Counted from the stretch's first letter, positions 17,914 through 27,619 are shown. The stretch: 64,000 nt of DNA from Streptomyces apocyni (GCF_009739465.1 NZ_WHOM01000036.1:124001-188000); one strand, 5' to 3'. Notes: generated by a model from the letters alone, not told the origin. Translations and numbers: made by a program.

Positions 17914-18975
17914 ATGGATCTTCCGGTGATGCCGCCCGTCAAGCCGATGCTCGCCAAGTCCGTGGCGAAGATCCCGCCCGGTATGCAGTACGAGGGCAAG
18001 TGGGACGGCTTCCGGGTGATCGTGTTTCGGGACGGCGCCGAGATCGAGCTGGGCAGTCGCACCGGAAAGCCGCTGACCCGCTACTTTCCCGAGCTGGTCG
18101 GGGCGCTGCGGGAGCGGCTGCCGCGGCGGTGTGTGCTGGACGGAGAGCTGGTGATCGCGCGGGAGGGGCGGCTCGACTTCGACGCGCTGACCGAGCGCAT
18201 CCATCCCGCTGACTCCCGGGTGAAGGTGCTGGCGGAGCGGACCCCGGCGTCGTTGGTGGCCTTTGATCTGCTGGCTCTCGATGACGACGCGCTGCTTGAT
18301 GTGCCGCTCAGGGAGCGTCGTGACCTGCTGGTGGCGGCGCTGGCCGAGGTGTCGGCGCCGGTGCATGTCGCGCCCGCCACGACGGACCCGGAGCTCGCGG
18401 GGAAGTGGTTCACCGAGTACGAGGGCGCGGGCCTGGACGGGGTGATCGCCAAGCCGCTGGATCTGCGGTACCGGCCCGGCGAACGGCTGATGTTCAAGAT
18501 CAAGCATGAGCGGACGGCGGATGTGGTGGTGGCGGGGTACCGGTTCCACAAGAGCGGCCCTGTGGTGGGCTCGCTGCTCCTTGGGCTGTACGACGCCGAG
18601 GGCGTGCTTCAGCATGTCGGGGTCTGCGCGGCGTTCGCGATGAAGCGCCGCGAGGAGCTGGTCGCGGAGCTGGAGCCGCTGCGGATGGAGTCGGCCGCCG
18701 GGCATCCGTGGGCGGCCTGGGGTGAGGAGTCGGCGCACGCATCGGCGCGGCTGCCGGGGGCGCCAAGCAGATGGTCGGGCAAGAAGGACCTGTCGTGGGT
18801 GCCTTTGCGACCGGAGCGGGTGGCGGAAGTGGCGTACGACCACCTGGAGAACGGCGCGCGGTTCCGGCACACCGCGCAGTTCCGCCGCTGGCGCCCGGAC
18901 CGGACTCCCGCCAGCTGTACGTACGCGCAGCTGGAGGAGCCGGTCAGCTATGACCTGAGCCAGGTGCTGGCATGA
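17914..18975 (+). CDS. ATP-dependent DNA ligase (LigC/LigD ligase-domain type)
   Basis: 353 residues from ATG 17914. Motif I with the adenylated Lys is EGKWDGFR (K-W-D-G); motif III VAFDLLALDD, motif IV GLDGVIAKP and motif V MFKIKHERTADVVV follow, then the OB-fold domain. It seals nicks and double-strand ends together with Ku and the PolDom protein. It shares a divergent 100-bp promoter region with the polymerase gene, so both are probably co-controlled. Its last 20 bases form the first unit of a degenerate tandem repeat. Confidence 0.94.
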   Translation: MDLPVMPPVKPMLAKSVAKIPPGMQYEGKWDGFRVIVFRDGAEIELGSRTGKPLTRYFPELVGALRERLPRRCVLDGELVIAREGRLDFDALTERIHPADSRVKVLAERTPASLVAFDLLALDDDALLDVPLRERRDLLVAALAEVSAPVHVAPATTDPELAGKWFTEYEGAGLDGVIAKPLDLRYRPGERLMFKIKHERTADVVVAGYRFHKSGPVVGSLLLGLYDAEGVLQHVGVCAAFAMKRREELVAELEPLRMESAAGHPWAAWGEESAHASARLPGAPSRWSGKKDLSWVPLRPERVAEVAYDHLENGARFRHTAQFRRWRPDRTPASCTYAQLEEPVSYDLSQVLA

Positions 18976-19060
18976 CCCCAAGCCAGGTACTGGCATGTCC
19001 TGAGCGAAGTCCTGGCGTGCCCTGAGCCAGGTACCGGCATGCCCGGAGCCGGGTATACCG
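18955..19060. repeat. degenerate 22-23 bp tandem repeat at the ligase 3' end
   Basis: About five imperfect units of CTGAGCCAGGTACTGGCATGCC, starting within the last codons of the ligase gene and running into the intergenic region before the FAD oxidoreductase. Each unit contains an AGCCAGG core and an imperfect GGTAC palindrome. Confidence 0.7.
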
Positions 19061-19169
19061 GCCAGCCCGACGTAATCGCGCCAATGGGTACGCGCGTGCC
19101 TTCCGGGTAACGGCGGGCGCCCCTATGCTCCTGCGCCGACACGAGGTTACCGTCGGTAAGGGGTCGGGC

Positions 19170-20966
19170 ATGGGGCGAGCGGGCAGCACACGACGCACAT
19201 TCGTGGCAGGGGCGGGAGCGACGGCGGGGGCGGTGGCGGCGGGCTCGGTGGCCGCACTGGGCAAGGCCCAGACCGCCACGGCGGCACCCGGCGCCGAAGC
19301 ACGCCACGCGGCGGACAGCGTGGCCGTACTCGGCGGCGGCGTGGCCGGACTGACCGCCGCGCACGAACTCGCCGAACGGGGCTTCGCCGTGACCGTCTAC
19401 GAGCGCCGGGCGCTCGGCGGCAAGGCCCGCTCCATGGGCGTACCGGACAGCGCGAAAGGCGGGCGCAGACCGCTGCCCGCCGAGCACGGCTTCCGGTTCA
19501 TTCCGGGGATCTACCACAACCTCCCGGACACGATGCGCCGTACGCCGTTTCCCGGGAACGCCAACGGCGTGTGGGACAACCTGGTCGCGCCGAAGGAGAT
19601 GATGATGGCGCGCACCGGGTACGAGGATCTCCGCATCCCGCTCCCCTGGCCAGGCCACCAGCCCGCCCAGCTCACCCTCGACGACATCCGGCGTGCCCTG
19701 CGTGGCCTGCTGGACGCGGCGAAGGGGCTGCCCGCGCACGAGGTCGCGTACTTCGTGAACCGTGCGGTCGTCTTTCTCACCAGCTGCGACGAGCGGCGTG
19801 ACCGGCAGTGGGAGGCCACGCCCTGGTGGGACTTCGTCCGGGCGGAGCGGATGTCGCACACGTACCAGCGGCTGCTGGCCGTCGGCGTGACGCGGAACAT
19901 CGTCGCGACCAAGGCCGAGGAGGCCAGCACCCGTACGGTGGGCACGCTCGGCGAGGCGTTCGTCTTCAACGCGCTGGGCCGGGGCGCGGACGGACCGCCG
20001 GACCGGATTCTGAACGCGCCGACGAACGAGGCGTGGATCGATCCCTGGGTCACGCATCTCAGGTCCCTGGGCGTGGAGTTCAAGGTCGGGTGGAGCGTGC
20101 GCGAGCTGAGGTATGGCGACGGGCGGATCACCTCGGTCAGCATCGAGGACCCGGACGGCGTACGCCGGAACGTCACGGCCGACCACTACGTACAGGCCAT
20201 GCCGGTGGAGCACGCGCGGCCGACCTGGAGCGCCGAACTGAAGGCGGCCGACCCGCAGTTGGCGCGGTGCGACAAGCTGGAGACGGACTGGATGACCGGC
20301 ATCCAGTTCTACCTGACCGAGCGCACCCCGATCCTGCACGGGCACCTCAACTGCGTCGACTCCCCCTGGTCGCTGACCGCGATCGCGCAGGCGACGCACT
20401 GGCCCGGTCGCGACTTCCCCGCCGACTACGGCGACGGCACCGTGCGGGACTGTCTCTCGGTGGACATCTCCGAGTGGGACAAGCCCGGGATGCTGTACGG
20501 CAAGACGGCCAAGAAGTGCACCCGGGAGGAGGTCGCCCGCGAGGTGTGGGCGCAGCTCAAGGCCGCGCTGAACGACACCGGGAAGAACGTGCTGCGGGAC
20601 AGCGTGCTGCACTCGTGGTTCCTCGACCCCGGCGTGGACGGCATCGGCACCCCGAACCCGACCAACGAGGACGAGCTGCTGATCCACCCAGTCGGCACCC
20701 TCCACCACCGCCCGACGGCGAAGACGAAGATCCCCAACCTCTTCCTCTCCGGGGACTACGTGGCCGTGGACATCGACCTCGCGACCATGGAGGGCGCCAA
20801 CGCCTCGGCCCGTGAGGCGGTCAACGCCCTGCTGGACCAGGTGGGTTCGAGCGCGCCCCGGTGCGCGGTGATCCCGCTGTTCAGGGCGCCGGAGCTGGAG
20901 TCCTTCAAGCGGCACGACCGGCTGCGCTTCCGGCTTGGCCTGCGTAACCTGTTCGATCTGGGGTGA
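19170..20966 (+). CDS. Tat-exported FAD-dependent oxidoreductase (amine oxidase/desaturase-like)
   Basis: 598 residues from ATG 19170 with AAGGGG at 19158-19163. A twin-arginine signal (STRRTFVAGAGATAGAVAAGS) precedes the dinucleotide-binding motif VLGGGVAGLTAAHELAERG and a continuing FAD site ERRALGGKARS. A C-terminal flavin motif is LFLSGDYVAVDIDLATMEGAN. The fold is that of phytoene desaturase and hydroxysqualene dehydroxylase-type flavoproteins. The substrate is unknown; the Tat signal indicates folding with cofactor in the cytoplasm before export. It is followed 32 bp later by the amidohydrolase gene. Confidence 0.85.
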   Translation: MGRAGSTRRTFVAGAGATAGAVAAGSVAALGKAQTATAAPGAEARHAADSVAVLGGGVAGLTAAHELAERGFAVTVYERRALGGKARSMGVPDSAKGGRRPLPAEHGFRFIPGIYHNLPDTMRRTPFPGNANGVWDNLVAPKEMMMARTGYEDLRIPLPWPGHQPAQLTLDDIRRALRGLLDAAKGLPAHEVAYFVNRAVVFLTSCDERRDRQWEATPWWDFVRAERMSHTYQRLLAVGVTRNIVATKAEEASTRTVGTLGEAFVFNALGRGADGPPDRILNAPTNEAWIDPWVTHLRSLGVEFKVGWSVRELRYGDGRITSVSIEDPDGVRRNVTADHYVQAMPVEHARPTWSAELKAADPQLARCDKLETDWMTGIQFYLTERTPILHGHLNCVDSPWSLTAIAQATHWPGRDFPADYGDGTVRDCLSVDISEWDKPGMLYGKTAKKCTREEVAREVWAQLKAALNDTGKNVLRDSVLHSWFLDPGVDGIGTPNPTNEDELLIHPVGTLHHRPTAKTKIPNLFLSGDYVAVDIDLATMEGANASAREAVNALLDQVGSSAPRCAVIPLFRAPELESFKRHDRLRFRLGLRNLFDLG

Positions 20967-20998
20967 GCCGTTCCCCAGGGTTCCGTAGGGTGCCGCGT

Positions 20999-21778
20999 AT
21001 GCCCTTCGAGCTGCTGCCCGGCACGCCGGACTCCCCCGTACTGCTGCATGTGCCGCATGCCGCGCGGACCATCCCGGAGCCGGTGCGCCGCGGCATCCTG
21101 CTGGACGACGCGGCGCTGGAGGACGAGCTGGACCAGCTCACCGACGCCCACACCGACATCCTCGCGGAGCGTGCCGCCGCGGCGGCACGCGTCACTCCGT
21201 GGCGGCTGGTGAACCGGCTCTCCCGGCTGGTGGTCGACCCGGAGCGGTTTCCCGACGAGCGCGAGGAGATGCGGGCCGTCGGGATGGGCGCGGTGTATAC
21301 GCACACCTCGCACCGTGCGCGGTTGCGGCCACCTGACGCCGACCCGCGGCCCCTGCTGGACGCCTACTTCACGCCATACGCCCAGGCGGTCACCGACGCG
21401 GTCGATGCCCGGCTGGCGGCGACCGGGCGGGCCGTACTGATCGACGTCCACTCGTATCCGAGCAAGGCGTTGCCGTACGAGCTGCATGGCGCGGGGGCGC
21501 GGCCGCCGGTCTGTCTGGGCACCGATGCCTTCCACACGTCCGACGAGCTGCTCGCCCATGCGCGGCGGGCGTTCGCGGAGTGTGGGGGCACGGCGGTGAA
21601 CAGCCCGTTCGCGGGGACCTACGTCCCGCTGCGGCACTACGGCCGTGATGCCCGGGTCAGCGCGCTGATGATCGAGATCCGCCGGGACGGATACATGGCC
21701 GAGCCCGGTGGGGCCCCGGGCCCCGGTATCGAGCCGCTGGCCGAAGCCCTGACGCGGCTGGTTGACGCACTGTCCTGA
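20999..21778 (+). CDS. N-formylglutamate amidohydrolase-like protein
   Basis: 259 residues from ATG 20999 (GTG 20963, overlapping the upstream stop, is an alternative). Zinc-hydrolase features of the family: HVPHAAR near the N-terminus, LTDAHTDILAE, NRLSRLVVDPERF, VLIDVHSYPS and a late Glu in LMIEIRRDGYM. The family releases formate from N-formylglutamate in histidine breakdown, though many actinomycete members sit away from hut genes, as here. Probably cotranscribed with the FAD oxidoreductase. Confidence 0.9.
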   Translation: MPFELLPGTPDSPVLLHVPHAARTIPEPVRRGILLDDAALEDELDQLTDAHTDILAERAAAAARVTPWRLVNRLSRLVVDPERFPDEREEMRAVGMGAVYTHTSHRARLRPPDADPRPLLDAYFTPYAQAVTDAVDARLAATGRAVLIDVHSYPSKALPYELHGAGARPPVCLGTDAFHTSDELLAHARRAFAECGGTAVNSPFAGTYVPLRHYGRDARVSALMIEIRRDGYMAEPGGAPGPGIEPLAEALTRLVDALS

Positions 21779-21820
21779 CCTGGGGTGTTACGGGCTACGG
21801 ACGCCGGATGACGGCATGGC

Positions 21821-21863
21821 ACCGCCCGGCCGGATACGGGAAGTCCGCGTCCGGCCGGGCGGT
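21821..21863. terminator. strong bidirectional terminator hairpin
   Basis: Perfect 14-base inverted repeat ACCGCCCGGCCGGA / TCCGGCCGGGCGGT with a 15-base loop, midway between the convergent amidohydrolase and narK genes. Confidence 0.8.
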
Positions 21864-21899
21864 TACCTCAGACGGCCAGGGTCCCTCAAGCGGCGAGGC

Positions 21900-23264
21900 T
21901 CACACCCCCGCGAGGCGACGCGGCGAGGGCCGCAGATAGACCGCCCAAGTCACCGCGAAGCACAGCACGTAGGCGAGGCAGAAGATCAGGTACGCGGTGT
22001 TGGCGTTGCCCGTGCTGAGGAAGGACTGCCGGAAGGCGATGTTGACCAGGACGCCGCCGAAGGCTCCGACGCATCCGGCGATCCCGATCAGCGCCGAGGC
22101 CCCCCGCCGCGAGCGCTTCTCCGCCTCGTTCTCGTCGATGCCGCCGCCGACGGAGATCTTGGCCTTGGCGCGGAAGATGGCCGGGATCATCTTGTAGACC
22201 GAGCCGTTGCCGATGCCGGTGAGCACGAACAGCGAGACGAAGCCCGCGATGTACAGCGGCAGCGACTTCTGCAGTGAGGCGACGAGCACCACCAGGGCGC
22301 CGCCGGCCATCCCGGCGAAGTTCCACAGGGTCACCTTGGCGCCGCCGTAACGGTCGGCCAGCCATCCGCCCACCGGGCGGATCAGCGAGCCGAGCAGCGG
22401 CCCGATGAAGGTGAGGTAGGCGGCCTTGAGCGGGGTGTCGAACTGGTCGCTGAACTGGATCTGGAGCACCATGCCGAAGGCGAAGCTGAAGCCGATGAAC
22501 GAGCCGAAGGTGCCGATGTACAGGCCGGAGATGATCCAGGTGTGCGGCTCTTTGCAGATGTCGCGCATCGCCCGCTTGTCGTTGCGCATCGCGGTGAGGT
22601 TGTCCATCTTGAACGCGGCGCCGAGTGCGGCCAGGACGATCAGCGGGATGTAGATGAGCGGGAGCAACCGCGGGTTGGCCGCACCCGCCGTGGCCAGCAC
22701 CAACAGGCCGAGCAACTGGACGGCGGGCACGCCGAGGTTGCCGCCGCCCGCGTTGATGCCGAGTGCCCAGCCCTTGAGCCGCTGCGGGTAGAAGGCGTTG
22801 ATGTTCGCCATCGAGGAGGCGAAGTTACCGCCACCGACACCGGCGACACAGGCCACCAGCAGCAATGTGCTGTAGCTGACGCCTGGTTCGAGGACGATCG
22901 CGGCCAGGATCGTGGGGACGAGGAGCAGTCCCGCGCTGAAGACGGTCCAGTTCCGGCCGCCGAACGTGGCGATCGCGAAGGTGTACGGCAGCCGCAGCGC
23001 CGCCCCGACCGCCGCCGGGACGGCGGCGAGGGTGAACTTCCCGGCCGGGTCGATGCCGTACTCCGGTCCGAGGAAGAGGAGCATCACCGACCACAGGCTC
23101 CAGACCGAGAAGCCGATGTGCTCGGAGATAACCGAGAAGACCAGGTTGCGGCGGGCGATCTTGGCGCCGGCCTCTTCCCAGAAGGCGTTGTCTTCCGGCC
23201 GCCAGTCTTCGATGTCGCGGGTGCGTACGGGAGGTTGCGGCTTGGGGTCGACCACGGTGGTCAT
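21900..23264 (-). CDS. narK: nitrate/nitrite transporter, MFS NarK type
   Basis: 454 residues, 12 predicted TM segments. NarK family signatures are present: GFSVWSLWSVMLLFLGPEYG in TM1, the glycine-rich nitrate signature segments GVGGGNFASSMANINAFYP and INAGGGNLGVPAVQ, and GIGNGSVYKMIPAIFR. It brings nitrate into the cell for the reductases encoded upstream. It is the last gene of the nas operon, 94 bp after nirD; a GGCGGG/CCCGCC hairpin in that gap (23316-23338) may reduce readthrough or stabilise the upstream message. Confidence 0.95.
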   Translation of the reverse strand: MTTVVDPKPQPPVRTRDIEDWRPEDNAFWEEAGAKIARRNLVFSVISEHIGFSVWSLWSVMLLFLGPEYGIDPAGKFTLAAVPAAVGAALRLPYTFAIATFGGRNWTVFSAGLLLVPTILAAIVLEPGVSYSTLLLVACVAGVGGGNFASSMANINAFYPQRLKGWALGINAGGGNLGVPAVQLLGLLVLATAGAANPRLLPLIYIPLIVLAALGAAFKMDNLTAMRNDKRAMRDICKEPHTWIISGLYIGTFGSFIGFSFAFGMVLQIQFSDQFDTPLKAAYLTFIGPLLGSLIRPVGGWLADRYGGAKVTLWNFAGMAGGALVVLVASLQKSLPLYIAGFVSLFVLTGIGNGSVYKMIPAIFRAKAKISVGGGIDENEAEKRSRRGASALIGIAGCVGAFGGVLVNIAFRQSFLSTGNANTAYLIFCLAYVLCFAVTWAVYLRPSPRRLAGV

Positions 23265-23358
23265 AGGGGACCTGCCAGGGTGTCGGAGGAGCGGTTGCTG
23301 TGGTGTTCACCCTGGCGGCGGGAGGTTTCCCCCCGCCGACCGTGGTGGCTCCGTGGTG

Positions 23359-23781
23359 CTACGTCTCGCGCACACCCGCCGCGGCGGGCTGTGAGGTTTC
23401 GGCCACGGGCATGCTGAGCGGACTGGCGGAGTCACAGGCGGACTCGCTGGCGCGTACGGGCCAGACCCGCAGGGCCGGGATCTGCTCGTCGAGGCAGGTG
23501 CCGGTACGCAGGTCGAAGGCCTGCTTGTACATGGGTGACATCACCACCGGGACATCGCCGCGGCTGCCGAGGATGCCGCGTGACATCACATACGCGCCGC
23601 TGAACGGGTCGTGGTTGTCGATGGCGTAAAGCTGCCCTGCCCGGTCGCGGTAGACGGCGATCTGATCGCCGCCGACCAGGACCGCGACGCCGCGGCCCGG
23701 GACCAGGTCGGCCCAGGCGCAGACGGGCTGCCACTCGGCTCCATCGTGGATCTCCACGGTCGCCGGGTTCGCTGTGCTCAT
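23359..23781 (-). CDS. nirD: nitrite reductase small subunit
   Basis: 140 residues from ATG 23781, overlapping the nirB stop (ATGA). Rieske-like fold without cluster cysteines, typical of NirD: DLVPGRGVAVLVGGDQIAVY, AIDNHDPFSGAYVMSRGI, VPVVMSPMYKQAFDLRTG and VWPVRA. It partners the large siroheme subunit in NAD(P)H-dependent reduction of nitrite to ammonia. The C-terminal 25 residues (SASPLSMPVAETSQPAAAG) extend beyond the fold. Confidence 0.95.
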   Translation of the reverse strand: MSTANPATVEIHDGAEWQPVCAWADLVPGRGVAVLVGGDQIAVYRDRAGQLYAIDNHDPFSGAYVMSRGILGSRGDVPVVMSPMYKQAFDLRTGTCLDEQIPALRVWPVRASESACDSASPLSMPVAETSQPAAAGVRET

Positions 23782-26336
23782 CGGGTACGCACCTCCAGTG
23801 CGGGTCCGGCGACCAGCTCGCCGGGCCTGGCCGGGCGGATCTGGTCGCGCTCGGGGGCGAAGCGCACGGTCGGGTCGGGGGTGCCGGGCGCGTTGGCGAA
23901 GGAGACGAAGCGGCGCACCCGGTCCGGGTCCGCCAGGGTCGCGGCCCACTCGTCCTCGTACGTCTCGATGTGACGGCCCATCAGTTCGTCCAGGTCCTCG
24001 CAGATGCCGAGCGAGTCGTCCATGACGACCTCGCGCAGGTGGTCCAGGCCGCCCTCAAGGCGCTCCAGCCAGGGGGCGGTGCGCTCCAGGCGGTCGGCGG
24101 TGCGGATGTAGAACATCAGGAAGCGGTCGATGGTACGGATCAGGGTCTCGCGGTCCAGGTCGGCGGCGAGCAGGTCCGCGTGCCGGGGTGTCATGCCGCC
24201 GTTGCCGCCGACGTAGAGGTTCCAGCCGGTGGAGGTGGCGATGATGCCGAAGTCCTTGCTCTGGGCCTCGGCGCATTCGCGGGCGCAGCCGGAGACCGCG
24301 GACTTGAGCTTGTGCGGGGCGCGCAACCCCCGGTAGCGCAGCTCCAGTTCGATGGCCAGGCCCACCGAGTCCTGGACGCCGTAGCGGCACCAGGTCTCGC
24401 CGACGCAGGACTTCACGGTGCGCAGGGCCTTGCCGTAGGCGTGTCCTGATTCGAATCCGGCTTCGACCAGGCGCTTCCAGATCGGGGGGAGCTGGTCGAC
24501 GCGGGCGCCGAAGAGGTCGATGCGCTGGCCGCCGGTGATCTTGGTGTAGAGGCCGAAGTCGCGGGCGATCTCACCGATGACGATCAGCCCTTCGGGGGTG
24601 ATCTCGCCGCCGGGGACACGGGGGACGACGGAGTAGGAGCCGTTGCGCTGGAGGTTGGCGAGGAAGTGGTCGTTGGTGTCCTGGAGTGCCGCCTGCTCGC
24701 CCGCCAGGATGTGTCCGCCGCCGAGGCTCGCGAGGATCGAGCCGACGGTGGGCTTGCAGATGTCGCAGCCTTCGCCGGTGCCGTGTTCGGCGAGCACCCG
24801 GGAGAAATCGGTGATGCCCTTGACCTGGATGATCTCGTAGAGCTCGGCGCGGGTGTGCGGGAAGTGCTCGCACAGGGCGGTGGAGACCTCGACGCCGCTG
24901 GCGGCCAGCTCGTCGGTGACGATGGTGGACATCAGCTTGACGCAACTGCCGCAGCCGGTACCGGCCTTGGTGCACTTCTTGACCTCGGGGACGCTGGCGC
25001 AGCCGTTCTCGTGCACGGCCGCCTTGATGGCGCCCTTGCTGACGTTGTGGCAGGAGCAGACCACGGCCTCGTCGGGCAGCGCGATCGGTCCGGCGGGGGC
25101 GCCGGACCCGGCGGGCAGCACCAGTTGCTCGGGGGGCGCGGGCAGTGGGGTGCCGCTGGCGGCGAGCGGGCGCAGCACCGCGTAGGACTCGGTGTCGCCG
25201 ACCAGGACGCCGCCGAGCAGGGCGCCGTCGGCGCCGATGACCAGCTTCTTGTAGACGCCCGCGCGGCTGTTGGCGTACACCACGTCCAGGGCACCTTCGG
25301 CGGCGCCGTGCGCGTCGCCGAAGCTGGCCACGTCCACGCCGAGCAGCTTGAGCTTGGTGGAGGTGTCGGCGCCCGTGAACGAACCTTCGCCGTCCGCCAG
25401 TTCACGGGCGGCGGCCTCGGCCATCGCGTAGCCGGGGGCGACCAGGCCGTACACCCGTCCGTCGACGGTCTGCGCGCACTCGCCGATGGCCCACACATGC
25501 GGGTCCTCGGTACGGCACTGCTCGTTGACGACGATGCCGCCGCGCTCGCCGACGGGCAGTCCGCAGTCGCGGGCGAGCTGGTCGCGGGGGCGCACTCCCG
25601 CGGAGAAGATGACCAGGTCGGCCTCGATCTCGCTGCCGTCGGAGAGTGCCATGGAGCGGACCCGGCCGTCGTCGCCGGTGTCGATGCGCTGGGTTCCGGC
25701 GCCGGTGTGCACCCGTACGCCCATGTCCTCGATCTTGCGACGCAGCACGTCGCCGCCGCCATCGTCGACCTGAAGGGCCATCAGGCGCGGGGCGAACTCC
25801 ACCACATGGGTCTCCAGGCCGAGCGCGATGAGCGCTCCCGCCGCCTCCAGGCCGAGCAGACCGCCGCCGACCACCGCGCCGACCCGGGCACCCTTGGCGT
25901 CCGCGCGGATGCCCTCCAGGTCCTCGATGGTGCGGTAGACATGGCAGCCGTCGGCGTCGTGTCCTGGCACCGGAGGGACGAAGGGGTACGAGCCGGTGGC
26001 GAGCACCAGCGCGTCATACGGCAGCCGCTCGCCCGACGCGGTGGTGACGATGCGGGCTCCGCGGTCCACCTTCGCGGCGGGCTCGGAGCAGCGCAGCTCG
26101 ATGCCGTGCTCGTCCAGGAACTCCTGGGGGCACATGCTGAGTTCGTCGGCGGATGTCCCGTTGAACCAGGAGCTGAGCTGGACCCGGTCGTAGGCGGCCC
26201 TGGGCTCCTCGGCGAGTACGGTGACCCGCCAGGTGGCGGCGGCCGAAGGCTGCTCGAAGAGCGCCTCCAGGAAACGCTGGCCGACCATGCCGTGGCCGAC
26301 CAGGACCAGCTCCTTGCGTGCCGGCTTCGGCGTCAT
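23778..26336 (-). CDS. nirB: nitrite reductase large subunit, siroheme
   Basis: 852 residues. N-terminal FAD/NAD(P)H module (GHGMVGQRFLEAL, ATGSYPFVPPVPGHD, GGGLLGLEAAGAL), a BFD-like 2Fe-2S domain with CSCHNVSK and CTKAGTGCGSC, then the sulfite/nitrite reductase domains with siroheme-4Fe-4S cysteines in SCVGETWC and SGCARECAEAQ. It catalyses six-electron reduction of nitrite to ammonium in the cytoplasm. It overlaps nirD at its 3' end and the flavin reductase gene at its 5' end, which implies coupled translation. Confidence 0.97.
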   Translation of the reverse strand: MTPKPARKELVLVGHGMVGQRFLEALFEQPSAAATWRVTVLAEEPRAAYDRVQLSSWFNGTSADELSMCPQEFLDEHGIELRCSEPAAKVDRGARIVTTASGERLPYDALVLATGSYPFVPPVPGHDADGCHVYRTIEDLEGIRADAKGARVGAVVGGGLLGLEAAGALIALGLETHVVEFAPRLMALQVDDGGGDVLRRKIEDMGVRVHTGAGTQRIDTGDDGRVRSMALSDGSEIEADLVIFSAGVRPRDQLARDCGLPVGERGGIVVNEQCRTEDPHVWAIGECAQTVDGRVYGLVAPGYAMAEAAARELADGEGSFTGADTSTKLKLLGVDVASFGDAHGAAEGALDVVYANSRAGVYKKLVIGADGALLGGVLVGDTESYAVLRPLAASGTPLPAPPEQLVLPAGSGAPAGPIALPDEAVVCSCHNVSKGAIKAAVHENGCASVPEVKKCTKAGTGCGSCVKLMSTIVTDELAASGVEVSTALCEHFPHTRAELYEIIQVKGITDFSRVLAEHGTGEGCDICKPTVGSILASLGGGHILAGEQAALQDTNDHFLANLQRNGSYSVVPRVPGGEITPEGLIVIGEIARDFGLYTKITGGQRIDLFGARVDQLPPIWKRLVEAGFESGHAYGKALRTVKSCVGETWCRYGVQDSVGLAIELELRYRGLRAPHKLKSAVSGCARECAEAQSKDFGIIATSTGWNLYVGGNGGMTPRHADLLAADLDRETLIRTIDRFLMFYIRTADRLERTAPWLERLEGGLDHLREVVMDDSLGICEDLDELMGRHIETYEDEWAATLADPDRVRRFVSFANAPGTPDPTVRFAPERDQIRPARPGELVAGPALEVRTR

Positions 26337-27619
26337 GGGGCAACTCCTTGCGTGGTGAGCAGATACAGAGGATCAGCGGGCATCGGTTCGTCCCGCTGAT
26401 AGGCCCGGGTGAGGGCGCCGACCGTGGTCAGGTCGCCCAGGAGGATGCCGCCGACGATCCGGTCGCCGCGCAGCACCAGCTTCTTGTAGGCGCCTCGGGT
26501 GGCGTCCTCGATGCGCAGGACGTCCAGGCCCGGGCCGTCGGCCCCGGCGTCGCCGAACGCGGCGTACTGCACCGGGCCCGCGGTCAGCCGGGACAGCGGC
26601 CGGGAGCCGGTGTACCGGGCCCCGGGGTCGGCTCCGGAGAGCCGGGCGGCGAGCACGTCGGCCTGTTCCCAGGCGGGTCCGGCGAGGCCGTGTACGGTCG
26701 AGCGGTGTTCGGCGCAGTCGCCGATCGCGTAGACGCCGGGGGCGCAGGCGAGGGTGTCGTCGACCTCGATGCCGCGGCGTACGGGCAGGCCCGCGGTGTG
26801 CGCCAGGCCGGTGCGCGGCCTTACTCCGCAGGCCAGCACCACCAGGTCGGTTTCCAGCACATAGCCGCTGGCGAGTTCGACGCCGGTGACGCGGTCGGTG
26901 CCGCGCAGGGCGCGGGCGCGGTTGTCGGGGTAGGTCTCGACGCCGAGTGCGGCGAGCGCGGTACGCAGGGCGCCGCCCGCCTGGACGTCGAGGTGCCGCT
27001 CGATGAGCTGGGGGGCCTGGTGGACGATCTCCACCTTGATGCCGAGCGCGGCCAGCGCCCGGGCGGCGCTCACACCGAGCACTCCCCCGCCGATGACGAC
27101 GGCGCGCTCGGCGCCACGGGCGTCCTCAGCGAGCCGGGCGCACTCCTCGACGGTGCGGAAGGAGTGCACGCCGGGCAGCAGCTCGCCGTCGGCGGCGCGC
27201 AGGCCGCGCAGCGGGGGCAGTACCGGGTTGGCGCCGGTGGCCAGGACCAGGTCGTCGTACGGTGCCGGTCCGTCGGTCGCCGTGGTCAGGGTACGGGCCG
27301 CGAGGTCGATGTCGGTTACCTCGGTGCCGGTGCGGATCTCCGCGGTCGCGGACTGGAGGGTGAGCGCCTCGGCGTCGTAGCGGCCGGTGAGGACGTCGGC
27401 GAGCAGGACCCTGTTGTACGGGGCGCGGGGCTCGGCGCCGTACAGGGTGACCTCGCCGCGGCCGCCGAGTGCGGCGTACCGCTCGGCGAAGCGGGCGGCG
27501 GCCATTCCGGCGCCGACGACGGCGATGCGGCGGGGCCCGGGGGTGGGGGTGGTGTGCTGCGTGGTGGTGGCTGGGGTGTGCTGCGTCGGGGTGGCTGGGG
27601 TGTGCTGCGTGGGGGTCAC
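26333..27619 (-). CDS. FAD-dependent reductase, probable electron donor of nitrate reductase
   Basis: 428 residues from GTG 27619, overlapping the nasA stop (GTGA). Pyridine nucleotide-disulfide oxidoreductase of the NirB N-terminal/rubredoxin reductase type: VVGAGMAAARFAERY (FAD), DLVLATGANP, VIGGGVLGVSAARAL (NAD(P)H), GVYAIGDCAEH (second FAD motif). It lacks the Fe-S and siroheme domains of NirB and probably passes electrons from NAD(P)H to NasA. The N-terminal 28 residues are a repeat (TPTQHTPA three times), encoded by tandem DNA repeats. Confidence 0.88.
   Translation of the reverse strand: MTPTQHTPATPTQHTPATTTQHTTPTPGPRRIAVVGAGMAAARFAERYAALGGRGEVTLYGAEPRAPYNRVLLADVLTGRYDAEALTLQSATAEIRTGTEVTDIDLAARTLTTATDGPAPYDDLVLATGANPVLPPLRGLRAADGELLPGVHSFRTVEECARLAEDARGAERAVVIGGGVLGVSAARALAALGIKVEIVHQAPQLIERHLDVQAGGALRTALAALGVETYPDNRARALRGTDRVTGVELASGYVLETDLVVLACGVRPRTGLAHTAGLPVRRGIEVDDTLACAPGVYAIGDCAEHRSTVHGLAGPAWEQADVLAARLSGADPGARYTGSRPLSRLTAGPVQYAAFGDAGADGPGLDVLRIEDATRGAYKKLVLRGDRIVGGILLGDLTTVGALTRAYQRDEPMPADPLYLLTTQGVAP

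Noticed and set aside
18948..20915. 655-codon minus-strand frame opposite the FAD oxidoreductase
   Set aside because: No motifs or ribosome site; the plus strand carries FAD-binding and Tat motifs.
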